Below, piece by piece: positions 13,147-27,500 of a stretch of DNA of 64,000 bases (position 1 is the stretch's first letter; each line of letters begins with the position of its first letter). The translations under genes and the position numbers were made by a program. The notes under the pieces were generated by a model. That model was given only the letters and a program-made list of their open reading frames with translations, ran no database searches and was not told the DNA's origin. The DNA is taken from NCBI RefSeq assembly GCF_037975245.1, contig NC_092573.1, positions 3,040,501 through 3,104,500 of the forward strand, written 5' to 3'. The stretch comes from Apostichopus japonicus. Its lineage: Eukaryota; Echinodermata; Holothuroidea; Aspidochirotida; Stichopodidae.

Positions 13147-15434
13147 TAGCTCATACATAATAGGCATCATCTTGTTTTGAATTGGCCCCTGCATATTTGT
13201 GTCTACATATAATACTAATACTAATAATACTAATTAATCTCCCAGTGATTCTCCCTTCTCCATCCACCCCCCCCCCCCCAACCCTCCCTCCTCTCCTAAT
13301 TATTTCATAGGAAGGGATTTATAGATCAAAAAACAAATAAACAACTTGGTGATAATGATCAGAAAGCTTGATGCACTACTAGATGGTATTAGTGCCTCTC
13401 CTGGGTGTTTTCCGTTGCCCCCGTTTAAAAAAAAAACCTTTTACCAAGCCAGTACGCAAATTACCATTTTGTACCAAAACATTGCACTATTCAAATTGTC
13501 TCTATATAGAGCTTGTACTTTCCTATCGGGAAACCTCACATATCAGCTACTACATATCCTATCCCAACTTGGGCGAAGACGGACCCCCTCCCTCATCTCA
13601 AGTTAGGGGAAAGGTGGGGGGGAGGGGGGAGGGGATAGTGTGCATGGGCAACAGGGTAGAGTTCAGTGGTAGTGGCACCGTAGCCATGTGAAAATATTGA
13701 TGCACCCTCACCACCTGTCCCGCCCGACCCCGCTAGGTGCGGGAGGAGGGTCTGCCCAAACTACTTGCTTACCTTTCCCTATGACTCTTGACTGTATGGA
13801 ATTCTTTGCCAAGGTATTAGAACGTGTCTAGTGTGGTTTTTGTAGATCCACTATGCATAAATTTGCCCTGTATTTCTTTTGGTTGAAATTTTTATAGTTT
13901 TCTTTGCTCTGTCCCACATTAGTTTTGTAATTTAAGCCATTTCACTTCACTGTACCTTTTGCCGCTGTCTAATATTCTTATCGATTCTTTTACATTCGCC
14001 TGATGAGGAGAACTTAATAAAAGCTGGGGAAAGATTTCATCTTTGTTACGACTGATAATGACTCCAAATGTATCAGGCCTCAAATCTGAAAATGGGTTTG
14101 GAATCCGTTAGATCTGTCGTTTTACGACCGCAGCTGCAGATTAAGGGAAGAGGCGAACTCCTGTATCTAATAACTGTGTCTCTCGTCTGTTAGTTAATTT
14201 GCAACTGAAGAAAGGCTCAAAACAAGTTTTTATAGCAGTAAGTTAAAAAAAGGGGAAAGCATAACAAGTGCAGCAGAATGACATGGTCAAACAGAACTTT
14301 AGCTTGCCTTGGCAGGGTAATAAATCAAATGTCAGCTAATGGAAAATGATGCCGGTTGTCGCAGACTGCCTATCTCAAATGCTTTTATGGTAAATGGTAA
14401 TGCAATTTCATCTCCACAGAGTGGTTTTGATTGTCATGTTAAAGGAGTATGTATTCTTTATAAATGTGTACTGTACACATGCAGTTTTCAATTTCCATTG
14501 AAGGTGTTAGTCAAAATGTTTATTGTGAATGCCTGAATGAAGTTCCAATTACTTTAATACTAACAAAATATATCTCTTAACAAGATGAACAGGAATTGGA
14601 AAATACATCCTCCCCTCCAAAACAAAACAAAAAAATGTGGTCATAAATTTGTAGGACCAAGTAATCCCATAGATAATATTGGATAATATTTTTTATTTAA
14701 ATTATTTTATGTCACTTGTGAAACAATTATTGAAGCTAAGTTTTATGAACATTTCTGAAAAAACAATTTTTTTTTTTCGTGTGAAATTATTAATCAAACT
14801 TGAATCATTCCAATATTATAAATTCCAACCAGTGCTGCTCCTTTTTCATATATATCGTTATCGAAAGGAAGGACGTTTAGCTATTTGCTAAGAATTTCGT
14901 CATCGTCTAGCATCCATGCAGCATGTTCAGTCTCTCCTTGATTTTAAAAAAGGCTACTCTTTCTTAAAAAATGTGATGTTTACAAATACACAAAGTGACC
15001 CTTTAAGCCATAGGCCTCTCTTAATTGTCATAGGATGATTTGACATAGTTTTCTAAATGAGTTAATCATCAGATGGCAAAATTACTTTAGAGGAGAGAGA
15101 GAGGTGAAAAAGGTAAAAAGTTAATCAAAAGTATAAAAAGAAAAGAAGAAAGACTTTATCGAGATAATAAAGAAAGATTGAATTAGCCACAGGGATATTA
15201 ACAACAGCTAGGGTACTACCATACAGTAAGTAGAGGAGAGTTCAAAATGATTTATGGTAACCTGGAATTCAGCAATGGGTCTTCACAAGGCATGCATGAC
15301 CATGCGCTGGTTGAAGTTCCACCTATATTGATGTTAGACTTGATAATCTCATACATGGACTGTCCTAACATATCAAGTGGTGTACGTACAGTAGGTACCG
15401 GACAAGTGAGCACAATAGCATGAGTACGAGTACT

Positions 15435-15552
15435 AAAATTTCCCCTCGGTAATATAACACAAGTTCTAGGACAACTCTCTTAGCATGGGTACAAGAAGAA
15501 TTTCCCTCTGTAATATAACAAGTTCTAGGACAACTCTCTTAGGGATGGGTAC
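15435..15552 (+). repeat. Two-copy tandem duplication (~60 bp)
   Basis: AATTTCCC followed by GGTAATATAAC or TGTAATATAAC and AGTTCTAGGACAACTCTCTTAG and ATGGGTAC occurs twice in a row. The copies differ by a few substitutions and small indels. It looks like a simple local duplication. Confidence 0.85.
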
Positions 15553-15830
15553 TAGTGTGTAACCTTAGAATAGTGTGTATACTAGATTTGCAAAAAGGCC
15601 CGAGTACAAAATCATGAGGACCAATATTAGCACAGCTGGTGACTGTACGGGTACTCACAACAGTACAAGCACCATGATGGGTCCTGCTCATGAAATCCTA
15701 GCAGAAAGGTATCTGCTTTGACCTCATCTATAGTACCATAAACTGTCACAAGTATTAATTTTTATTCTGCTGAAATTGAAGAAGTCTCCCTCTTCCCATC
15801 ACTTCAGTTTCTCCTGGCTAAAGAGCAAGA

Positions 15831-15910
15831 TAATAATAATAATAATAATAATTTATTTTGTAAAGCGTAAAATCCACAAAAGTGCTCTAAAACGCTACCT
15901 TTCACCTTGG
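15831..15910 (+). repeat. TAA microsatellite fused to a dispersed-repeat tail
   Basis: Seven to eight TAA units are followed directly by TTTATTTTGTAAAGCG, then CCACAAAAGTGCTCTAAAACGCT. A short trinucleotide run abutting a conserved GTAAAGCG...GTGCTCTAAA block resembles the tail of dispersed repeats common in marine invertebrate genomes. That likeness is from memory, not from a search. Confidence 0.45.
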
Positions 15911-16304
15911 TCGCCAGCTGTCCCGAGGAAACATCTTTTAACTCTGCACCAAGAGTGCTTTACACCTGTTATCTATGTTGTTCAATAAACTGCTAAGCAA
16001 TATTATATGAGGTGCTTTTCCTTTTTGAAAGGGAAATATAAAACATAAACCTTAAAACGAACAGTGGGAAACTAGGCGGAGATAGACTGTGCCATCAATT
16101 CAACCGATATTAATTAATTAAGCAGGACGGAGGAGAAGCTCACATCAGTTATTGAGATTTCATATCTTGATATAAATATGCGCCATAATAAACCATAGAG
16201 AAACAAAGTGATACTTTCGTGGAAGACTAAAGTTGGTTATTTTGTTCTTCCATGCTCAAAATATCTGTTGCTATGTTACCTTTGAAAGTAAATGTTAAAT
16301 AAAA

Positions 16305-16420
16305 TGGCTCTTTTGATTCCTTGCTGAAGGAAAAAAGGGATGTGATGGTGTTGGAGTGTTAAAGTATGTGTGAGTGTTTCTCTGTGTGTATTTACAGCTT
16401 GGCTTGTAGGTACAGTACGA
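16305..16420 (+). repeat. Fragment of the GATTCCTTGCTGAA repeat (5' end)
   Basis: TTTTGATTCCTTGCTGAAGG followed by GTGATGGTGT, TG-rich sequence and GCTTGGCTTGTA parallels the start of the larger element at 20563. There the same order reads GATTCCTTGCTGAAAG, TGATGGTGTGTG, GCTTTGGCTTGTA. No ~140-base internal units follow here, so this looks like a 5'-end-only copy. Confidence 0.55.
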
Positions 16421-19400
16421 AGAGTTGAGCTCTCATTTGGCAAAATTAAAACTGCTGTGTGAGCATAATAAATGTGTTTAGTCGTTTGGAGCCTTTCCTG
16501 TCGCATACATAGCATAGAAGAAATCTTACATGAGGTATTAAAATGGTACATGAATTGATGTCAAAATAATTTGCATAATTGGGGTACTGAAAGTAATGAG
16601 AAAAAGTGGTTGTGTGTTCTCATGACGTGACCTGATAATGACTGAAAATCGTAGCTCAATCATTTTTTCTTTGAGTTCATGGATTAGATACAGATTTCAA
16701 AATACCTCAGGCGCAGGACTGAAGTGTCTCTCTTACCTTGTAATGCAAAGTGTTTTATTGACTCAGATGTTTGTAAACTTACCAGTGAATTTTAACGTTA
16801 TAGACAGCTAAGAGTGACCTTTGAACCTTTCATTATTAAATTATCCGTTTTATCTTGTATATAAACAAGAAAAATTTGATTTCCCATATTGACTAATCGA
16901 AAGTGGAATTTGCTAATTCGTTAGAAACTGATTTTGTAAACTCTGCTTTTTCTTTATACAAACAATGGCAACTTTCACTTCCCTGTACGTGCGCAAGTAA
17001 CAGTTGAAGGCTTGTAGAAATGTTTCGTCACGGTTTATACACAAAGTCTATCAATACACTTTGTCAGTGATGGGCTAGCTTATAAACAAATTAGAAAGAG
17101 AATAATGAATTGTTGTCACAAACCATCCCCTGTTTACTGTATATTGTTAATAAAGCAGTAGTAGTAACCTCCAAGAAATATGAGTGTAGTAGTTAACTTT
17201 CATAGTTTCTAGGACGTCTTTTCTCTCCTTGTGTTTGCTCAGAGCGAACATGATAGTCTGCCTCAAATGGTTTGATTGCAGTTATTGCTGACACAATGCC
17301 ATTCACTTTACACCAGCATGACTGGTAAAGCTAAACCGAGCCTACAATAGGTAGCAAACACATTCCTCTGTTAAAGGAGTTCCTATTATAGGGCAGCTAA
17401 AAGTGCAGAAATGTATGGAAATAGAGACACATAATAATTGCTCATGAATATTCATAGCAGTTGAGTTCCCATGTAGCATTTCCATCCATATACATGTGTA
17501 CTTCAACATGCATGTGTTATTTCTCTTACACTGAAACTGCACTTTTCTATATGTTTTTCCTTGTTATTATTTGCTGTCCCTATACAGGTTACAAGTGATA
17601 TTGCATTAAACTTCACCAAGAACATGAGTTTATTTTTGGCAAAAAATTACCATGGCAATCTGACCTTTAAAGCTTAGGTTAACATTACTCTACATTAATC
17701 CCATTCTAGATACTGAGCTTCATGTATATCATTTCTCTCAATGAAAACTGCACCTAAACTGTACCACCTATAGCTTCACTACTGCAAGTTTTAATGACAT
17801 TCCAGGAATTTATGATTGAAAAAAAAAATTGTGGGTGGAATTTGCAAATTGCTCTGGTACCTTTGGGGATTCAGTGGGAAAATTTTTCTGAATATTATAT
17901 ATGTGCGTTAATTCTGCACTGGAAAGCTAGCCAGTGCTCCTGTCAGCTGTTTAAGTATTCACCTCAGCCTACCCTGACAGAATGAATAAACTGATGCCAC
18001 AAAGTTGCAAATTTTTACTTTGCCGCTCTGAAAACACCTTGTTGAATTTGACTTTTTCTTGCACAAATTTTGATATTAAAACTATAGTTTGTTCTGGTTG
18101 CATTTATAGTTGACCTGTTATTATTTGAAGATAATGAATTAATAATATTCAGTGAAGAGGTATGGTGGGGTCACCCCCCCCCTTCTGAAGTTTTTTTTTC
18201 TTTTCAAAAGAGGTTGCTCAGTCTGCTCTGGGAATTCTGGTCCCAGTTTAGTATAGATCTAAATATAAATTTTTACAGCCCTCTTCTCCCCTCCCACCCT
18301 CTACCCTCAATACTCCTATTCGAGCTTTCCAAGTGATAAGTAAAAGATGGCTTTCCATTTTGGGGGACATCAATTTTCTACTGTGAAATAAATGTTTACC
18401 AACTCACTAATTAAGAGCTTATATTAAGTCATGTGGTTGTAACCACGCAGACTACTTTAATCAGGTACAGGTATAGATCTAAATCCATTTGAGCCACTGG
18501 CAAATATGAAAACTGCTTAAAGGGAATCTACTGGCTAAAATCCAGTTCCCCCGACTAACATTTTCCCTGAATTACCAGTGCTCACACACTAGTTACCTCA
18601 CAGGCTTATGGGGGAGGGGGGGGGACAGGAAAATATTTGTGCCAATAATATTGGGTTTATTCTAGCTATGGAAGGTCTTTTTGGTTTTGGACCAACTTAT
18701 CATGTGTTTATAACTTAACGTCTACTGGCCAAAAAAAAATGCCAACTGCATGTTTCTTTTTTTACAGGCATTTAGCCATTTAGTAGTCTGAATTTTAAGA
18801 CCTTTATCCAACACTGTTGTGAATATGATGTGGATTGAACAGAGTCACACAATGTTGCCACCAAATGTACACTAGCTTTACATACGATATATGTAGTCTT
18901 TTGATCTTTCCTCCTTTCAAAACGATATTGGCACCTTTGTGACGGTGAAGAACAGCAGATCCCGATTGCTTATTCTTGCAGTCTCATGTTTGTGCCAATA
19001 GAATACTTTTCTTTACATGACCTCTTGGGATCACCCTGTCTGCCTGGTACTGACAAGAAATGTTATTTTCCCATGGTTATAGAAACAGCTCTGCTATTCA
19101 TGTTTTCCCCAAAGTTTTTGAGCATTTTTGAGGTCAACAAGGACATTTCTTTGTAGTTTTACAAAAAAGAGAACAGGGCATGTACATATACCACATACAA
19201 TATCCTATAGATGCCACCGTCATGGTAACAATTATAGAAGTAAGATTTCTTGTGTTTGCAGAACAACCGACTTGGTCGTCGCCCGTTGTCGTCAGTCTTT
19301 GTCAGGGTTTTTGTGTAATTGGGTATTTAGACTAAGAGTGTTACACGTGTCAAGCTACTGTATGTTAGTGATCAGACACTGGTGAACTGGTTCAGTGTGA

Positions 19401-20562
19401 ACTGAGGTCTAGTTTTTTTGGTAGAAGAATATGTGCACTGCCCCTAGTACAAACAAATGTTGCTATACAAATTATATATAATCATCTCAGCTTGAAATGA
19501 GGGATTTCTCAGATTAAAAATATATCAGTTTTCAATGTTGCTCTCTATACCTCTTGTTAAGATATTAATAATTGACAAACAACAGTACCCTCTTTCTTTA
19601 CATGCTTTTGAGTAAAACTTGAATTTTTAAGCTAAGAGTTATGTGACATTTGTATAGATTTCAAATAGTATAGTTTTGAGAGTTGAGGAAATTAATTTAT
19701 CATGAAATATAGTAAAACTCTCTCTCTCTCCCCCCCCCCCCCCTTAAGAAAAACAGCTAATAAGTCATATTAATCACTTCTACATTGTATAGCAATTTAT
19801 TTTGTATATGTAGCAGTTTTGCTATTTTTTTGTAGTTGCAGTAATTTTAATATTGTAGCGTCATCTTGCGTACTGGCAGATCAGTTGTTTCCTCGTTTGT
19901 CCATGTATCGCAATTATTTCACTCAATCAAACCAGAGTGTACATATCAGGCCATTGTTTTGATGTCCAACCAACATATCTAGCATGCTTTTGTATTTGCC
20001 CGATGGCGTTTTGCCTTTTGATTTCATCTCATGAAGATGATGAGTTGGAGCAAGAGTGACATAACTGACAATGAGTCATATAGTATCATTGCTATCCTGT
20101 CTGGTCACGTTTGTCATGTTCAAGCAGTGGAAGGGGGAATCCATAGTTCACTTCTTTTGATCACTCATTTCGTAAATGAGGTTTATACAGTAAAGAAAGC
20201 TTTGTACTTCCTGTTAAAAATATGACATTTATTGACATACAGGCCACATACAGTACTTATTAATATATTCACACAGCCCATGTGCTGTAGATTCATATGC
20301 ATTATCAAACATCCAATGATATTGAATACTTCTTCCAAGTACATGTCAGATAAAAAACAAATGAAGGAAAAGAATATGGCGAAAATGTTGCTTTTTGCTA
20401 GACTACATTTCTCTGTTTATGTTTTGTCTTGTATCTGCATATTTTTAAAGGTTAATCTGGACTATCGCCCTCTGTGTGCTTAATTTGTACCTGCACTGTA
20501 ATTTACATGTTTGAATAACAAGAGTCGTTTAAAGCAGCTTTTCAAGTAATTTTTTTTCATAT

Positions 20563-21570
20563 TTTGATTCCTTGCTGAAAGCAAAAGGAATCATTGCGGT
20601 CATGATGGTGTGTGTGTGTATGTGATGCTTTGGCTTGTAAACACAATGACTCATATTCTTAAGGTGCTACTTCTTTTTGGCTGGGATCAAAGGCCATACT
20701 AGGTCACCACTGGTCAAACTTTGAAAACCTTGTAAACACAATATATCAAATGTGGATGATTTGCTGAATCTCGTACTTGACATGTGGATGCCCCATATTA
20801 AGTAGAAGAACCCTACGGATTATGGTGTAGGCCAAAGATCATTTCAGGTCACCAGAGGTCAAACTGTGAAAACCTTGTAAACACATGACAAAAGTTGGAT
20901 AGATTTCAAACTAGCCATGTACATGCAACATAGTGATTTCTTGGCTGCTATTGTTTTTGGCTGGTATCAAAGGTCGTACAAGGTCACCAGAGTTCAAACT
21001 GTGGAAACATTGTAAACATGATATCTCAAGAAGAACAGCTTTGATGAATCTCATGCTTGGCATGTTGTGCCTCATATTGAGTTGAAGAACATTTGAGGTA
21101 ACCAGAGGGGAAACTATGAAGACCTTATAAATACATATCTCAAGAAGGCAACCATTGATGAATCACATACTTAGCATGTGGATGCCCGGTAATTATTCAG
21201 GAAACCTTCATTGTTTTTGATGAAGTCAAAGATCATTTGAGGTCACCAGAAGTCATATTGTGAAAACCTTGTAAACACGCGATCTCAAGATGGGGAAACT
21301 TCAGTGAATCTCATATTTGGCATGTGCATGCCACATACTGAGTAGAAAAACCACATTCTCTGTAGAGGTAGGTCATTTGAGGTCACACGAGTACAAACTA
21401 AAAACCTTGTAAACACCAGATATCAACAGGGAAACATGTCTGACTGAAGATATGCATACAGACATATTGTAACTTAATCTATAAACAAATATCATTTAGG
21501 TAGCCTTAGATTTCTGAGACAAGGAATCACAAAGCCTACTGGCTTTCTTTGATATTATCTGATCAAACAC
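20563..21570 (+). repeat. Composite dispersed repeat with ~140-bp internal units
   Basis: It begins TTGATTCCTTGCTGAAAG. Then about six tandem units follow, each carrying AGGTCACCAGAGGTCAAACT and a CCTTGTAAACAC-type block. The TGTAAAC landmark falls at about 20731, 20877, 21011, 21126 (degenerate), 21270 and 21409. It ends near ACAAGGAATCACAAAGCC (about 21520), and CAAGGAATC is the inverse of the opening GATTCCTTG, suggesting short terminal inverted repeats. No coding capacity is seen. A weaker relative lies at 39555-40115. Confidence 0.7.
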
Positions 21571-24500
21571 AGCCTTGTGTGGTCACAATATTCTGTACAT
21601 AGGACAAACAGATTCATTGATCAGTACTTACTTAGCAACAGACTGATTGTTAACCAGATAAATCTTTTAAGACTTTTCACAACTGTATATTTACTTCGAG
21701 CTGTATATTTACTACACCCTCACTATACATTTCATCAGATTCATGAAGAAAACTGCCCATGTTACATCATCACAACTACAATGCATTTTTTGCATTCTGG
21801 TTAATAATTGATCCCTGAAGGAGCTGTGTGCTATATATTCAATCTAAAAAATGTCTACCATGCCACCAAGCTTGTTGTTATGCAACATTTCATCAAGTTT
21901 ATCCAGTACTTAGCGGGAAGAGAAGAATTTTGAATCAAAAGCTGCAAGTTTTCATTTATTTTGGGTACATTCAAATGTCGCATTCTGTACCATGATTTAA
22001 TTTTTTGTTATTTTCATAAATAGCCATTTATCACAGTGTAGACATATAAATGTTCCCATTATTTAGGCCTAGATGTAAATAAGTTGAAGCAAGAAAGACA
22101 GAGAAAAACAAATTCCACAAATCTCTTTTCGTATGGTTGATTCATACAAACAAGCTTGACATTTAAAATCAAATATTTTATTTGCGAGGATTTACGCAAA
22201 GAAAGATTAAGGGCGTGATAACTCAGACATTCTGGTAGACATTCTTGTGCAACGTTTACATTTCCTTGTGTAAATTAAATTGAAATTAAGACCTACATTT
22301 ATGTCGGTGATTTGTAGGAGGCAAATAAATCTCTTACGATAGGGGGAAGTATTGTAGCAACAAAGTATCCTTCCCTGTTCATATCTTTCTATTGTACTAC
22401 TACTACTGCTTAATGTTCAAGATGCCATTCTCCAGCTGGCTTCTTCAAACACAACAACACACATTCCTCTGTACTTTAGATACATTGATACAGCCTGCTG
22501 TCCCATCCAACTCATCATTTGTCCTTTCTCTAGCTCTCTCACTCTGCATAATGAGACAACAACGCACTACCAGACTAATATTTTTCTTCCCCGCACTGCT
22601 GCTGCTGCTGCTACATGTGTGTCGTGTGTCGGTACTCCTCATTCGGATTCATGTATCACCTCCGCCGACGGCCGTCGCCTTCATCGTGTAGTAGTAGTGT
22701 ACTCCTCCAATGTAGCCACCCATGTGTCATTAAAAAGAATGACATGTTTACAGACCTAACACCCCACTCTGTATAATGGTATGTGCTGCATTCTTCTCCT
22801 CTAGGCTAAGGTCAGCTGAGGTCACCGAGTTAGCACCAGCCTCCTTGCTCTTCAGTCATTTATACAGCTCTGCTGGGAACCCTTCTGGCAACAAATTGTG
22901 TAAATTTAACCATCCCACATACTGAGTTTGGGAACTTACCGTGCAAGGCAGGCGGGTTAACTGACTATATTACTTGTGATGTGGATGATAGGCCATAATC
23001 TCTGGAAGTGTTTGGACTGCTGTGTTGTAAGCTGTGTTTAGCATTAATCTATCATAAACCCCTTGTGACACAAATCTCTGTTCTCTCCCTGACTGGCTTT
23101 CAACACTTAAAACTTGGGAGAGTAGTGCTTTGCTGTCTGTGTGTTGTAATTGGATTAGCCAGACACCAAAATTATTATTCATAGGTCTGCTGTTCTTTTA
23201 AACAGCTTCTGGAAGAAACATTTTGCAGTGTCTAAACTTTGACGGGGGATTTTAATCTCTGTTATTGATGCTAACTGTTACAACCGGACAGTGCTTGTTT
23301 GTGTAGATAAGGGATTAGGGGGGAAGATCTAGTAGGCCGAGTAACATGTCAACAGAGAGCTAATCTGAGACTTGCTTCAGGTTATGACATATTCCTGTGG
23401 ACTCAATTGGTTCTTGAGTGATCGGTTACCCCAGGGAGTTGAAATTTATCAGCAATTATGGTAACTTTATGGGAAATGGATGGACAGGAAATCGTACAGT
23501 CATCCTTAGCACTGTAGTGCAAGGATATATCACCACAGGTTTCTTCGACATTATTTTTTACACTCGCTGCTCTCGATAGATAGACCGAGAGCTGTTTTAA
23601 TCTCTGTCAGGAAAAGGCCGAGTTCACGGAGTGGCATTCTTTCTGTCGTACCTAATTTGTCGACAGAACTCTAGACGCGTGGCAACCTTGAGCAAAAGTC
23701 GGAATAATGTCCATGAAATTAGATATACATTTGCTACCTTTCGTATGAATATTTATTGGATTTTGGATTTTCTGTTTTTGATGTTCTGTCGGGGGTCTCG
23801 ATCGGAGTCTGTGCTAAATCCGTTAGATCTGGACGATTACTGAACATGCTAATTTGTTACAGTCAATTTGTCAGCGATGGATTTATTGTCAGCGGTTCAA
23901 TTCTTAACCAATTTTTGACACCTTTGAATGTTGATAATTTTTTTAATTTCTATTCTTCGTCGGTCTGTAAGTTGTGGAGGTACGTACATAGTTTTTTTCA
24001 TCTGCAGCTGCAATAGAATGAGTGCCCTAATGTGGGGGTATAGTATTGTTATGACTAACGTCAGATTGCTCTCCTGTTAAACACACCCTTGAGTGCACGG
24101 CGGGATGTGAGACTGCTCGACGGAGTTCTTGATTGGTTGATTTACATTTTGGAAAGGAAACATTAATGAACCGATTGATAAAGCATTAAGCAACTCCCTC
24201 GCCTGGGAGCACACTTTGATATCTTGCTGTACAGTGTAATGGATGCGTACAGGCTCTCGGAAAATTAATTAGCATATTTTATGAGTGGATGTTGCATAGC
24301 TGAGGGAACAAACAGCTTTTAAAGGAGAGATTTGACTCGACTTGGCAGAGATAGGAAGAGTTTTTTTTTTTTCTTTCTTGTATTAGTAACTATTTCTTTG
24401 GACAGACATGAGTTGTATGAATTACAGAAGAAAAGGTAAGTTGTGGACAGGTTGCAGGGCAATGTGACTTATACTTATTTATGAATTTATTTGTATATTT

Positions 24501-27500
24501 TTTTTTGTGGGGCTTGATCATAATTTGGGGGTGTAAGAAAAAAAAAGAAGGAAATGTAGTTGTTATGCAGTGTTAATTATAACAGTTGAAGTATACTGTA
24601 GAACTACACCCATATGTGTTTGCAATTAGAAACAGTGTAAAGGTATTGTACAGTAGTATGGTAGTGCATGGTGATCTTGGGAGGTGGAACTGTTGGGACC
24701 TGGTAGTACTACTACAGTGAAAGTAGGTGTTGTGATTGACCTTTTGACCTCTAGTGATAAGTTTTATGATCAGCTGCTTGTACTAAGTTCAAAGCTTTGA
24801 TTTTAATGGACTGTTTTAATGGTATTTACTCTTATCTACTCTTTGGGTTACATTACATTCAAATGTGGCAGGTTCAGGGAGGTGTTAGGAGGGTAAAGGT
24901 GGAAGGGTGAGATGGGGATGGGGTGGGGATTGGATGACAGAGTGAGTTAGTGCTATTCAGTGGAGGTTAGCAACATATGTGGATTGGTATGCAGGCATGT
25001 ACGTGAATCAAGTGCAAGAGATGGTGGGATGGAGGGGGGAGGGGTGGGCAGTAGGGTGGGATGGGAAGAAGATAATGAGATGGATTTGTTCATTAAATCA
25101 AAGCCATCTTTATTTCCTTCGGTTAAGTATCTTTGGTGCCAGTCATCTGTTTTCCCAAGCATTTACCCAGATTTACTCTTAAAATGTATTTTAAAAAAAA
25201 GGGTTTTTCCCCTGATTTTCATAACTGTCATATGCTTTGATTGTCTCTGCAGGAATTAGAAATAGGAATTTAGAGCTTGTATTGAGGTCAAAATCCATTG
25301 GAGTTAAGCCAATAAAATCTAAAAGCTGTAAACAGGATAATTCTGTTTCACTTAAGTGAAATAGATTTTCACCACCTACGTTAATATTCTCACCTGTACA
25401 GACATGTGTGAAACTATCGAACAGGGAAAGTGAATGTGTGCAATTATTAACTTATTGGTTCTTTTTTTCTTTCTTTCTTTGGGACCCAGGGTTAGGAGAG
25501 CGGAAGCAGGGAATAGGGTCGAATAGGTTAATAGGATCGAATAGGACACATTGATGTGCTTACTACTGTAGCTCATTCTGTCTGTGTTTCACAAGTTACA
25601 GTTGTAAACATTTGCAATAAGGTGAGATCACTTATATGGCTGAAGTTTGCCAATTGATTTGTACATTGCAGTAGAATTGTTTCAAAACATTGTACCAAAC
25701 AGTCATGTGGCTAGGATTTCAAAGGTAGAGGAAGGGGCTGGGGGGGGGGAAACAGGATGGGAGTGGCATGGAAACTCAAAATTATTCCCAAAGCAAGAGT
25801 GTGCTAATAAAGACCTTAAAATTTAGCAAAAATCGCCTGATCAAACCTCCCCCCCATTGACTTTGGAGGTTGGTGGCGATGATCCCCCTGGTCTCCTCCT
25901 TTCTTTGCTCGCACTGCTGTTACCAAATTACAAAATTAGTGCATATGATGTGCCAACCCATCTGTCCTGTCAGGCTGTTGATGTTGATGGAATAATTCAT
26001 GCAAATTCAGTCAAAATCTCGGGGATATGGGCAAAGCTAGAATTTTCAGAGGGGCACTATGCCTTTCTAGTGGGTAGGGATGACCTATTTTCTAAAGAGC
26101 AAAATGTCTGATAATTTTTGTTGTTGAGGCCTGACAGATATGGGGGGGGGGGAGGGGGGAGGGAGAGGAGTTGGGCCTAGGCTATGCCTTATGCTTGAGG
26201 CTTAAAGGCATTGAAGACTCGCCCCAAACCGCGTGCGGCCATCTGAAAAATTTAACTTTCCGTTGTATGTTTATGCCTGGTATGACTATTAAGGGGAAGG
26301 CTCTAATATCATTAGATACGCCCATTGATCCCAACTTCTTACTATCCACAGAGCTTGTAGACTGTCACCTACAATATGGAAACCACAAAACAGTCTTTAC
26401 ACATAACAGTATTAGTCATGACCAGGCTTCAATATGTTGTAATAACCTTTTTGATAAAGTACATTTCAGTAGTGAACGCTTCATAATAAGCTCCAATTTG
26501 CTCAGGGAACAGCTGCAAGTCTGAAAACATTATGTCTGAACTCATAAATTTACACTGGCTTAAACAACATATTGACAACAAAAGTGCTCATGCATATGTT
26601 TTTCAAGGGTCTTAACAAGGAGGGTTTAACCAGATACCATATATAGGCATACTCCAAATCAAATGTTGGATGAAGACGTCCTTAGGTCACCAAGCTCCCC
26701 CCGACCCCAGCCCCTTCCCACCCCGTCACATTTTATTGTAGGGCCTTGGAATTGTTTTGCTTCGATTGGTGATTGTTTTTTTCTGGGTTACTTTATTTGG
26801 GTTCAAAGATATGAAATTATTGTCTGAATATAAAAAAACAGTCTGTATGACTGCATTCAGGACCATGATTGAAAAACTCTCCTGTTTCATGAGGTGTATT
26901 TCAAACAGTACTTGTATCAATTTGGTTATCTATAAATGCCGTAGTCATTGATTGATGGATTGATTAATTGATTGATGGTTGATTCTTAAATACTATCTCA
27001 TATTGAGAGACCGTTTAAGTTGTGCAGTGTTTGGGATACTATGCTTCTTACTAACACTATACATTTCCATTGTATAGAAATTACTCCCTTGATGTTGGGA
27101 CATCCTCACCTGTGATTTGTGCTCCACAAATTAACACTTACCATAAAAAAATTATAGAATTAGTCAACTTGTGTATAAATTTCATTTGGGTAATTGTTTT
27201 TTCCTGTTTTTTGTCAATAAATTGAGGACGTAACCGTTGATGTAATCTCTCCTATATCAGTCGGTTATGTAAGCCTGTGGTCATCCAGACATCAAAGGAT
27301 TTGAGCTCTACATATCTTTCGCCTGTTTGTCTTTTGTTTTTTCCTTCTCCGCTTCCATTTCTGGGCCTTACGGCTTACAGCCTGGTGATCTTGTCACCGT
27401 ATTTGACTTAAGGAATCTTTGCCTCATTTTTTAATCCAGATTTCAGTCCTATGGAATGATTCATTATAAATTAACTTCAACAACAAGCTCCTCATATCTG

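Larger units (their letters stand above)
13147..20560. other. Noncoding stretch
   Basis: No recognisable gene. It includes a C run at 13267-13279, a G-rich patch near 13610-13635, a T run near 14766, a C run near 18173-18182, and CT/C runs near 19720-19743. It holds the 15435-15552 duplication, the TAA-anchored repeat at 15831 and the repeat head at 16305, listed separately. Open frames are short and unconvincing. Confidence 0.55.

Noticed and set aside
25857-26524. Two successive + strand frames of 84 and 117 codons
   Set aside because: They are separated by a G-run and stops, and I could not identify any domain. A transposon remnant is possible but unsupported.
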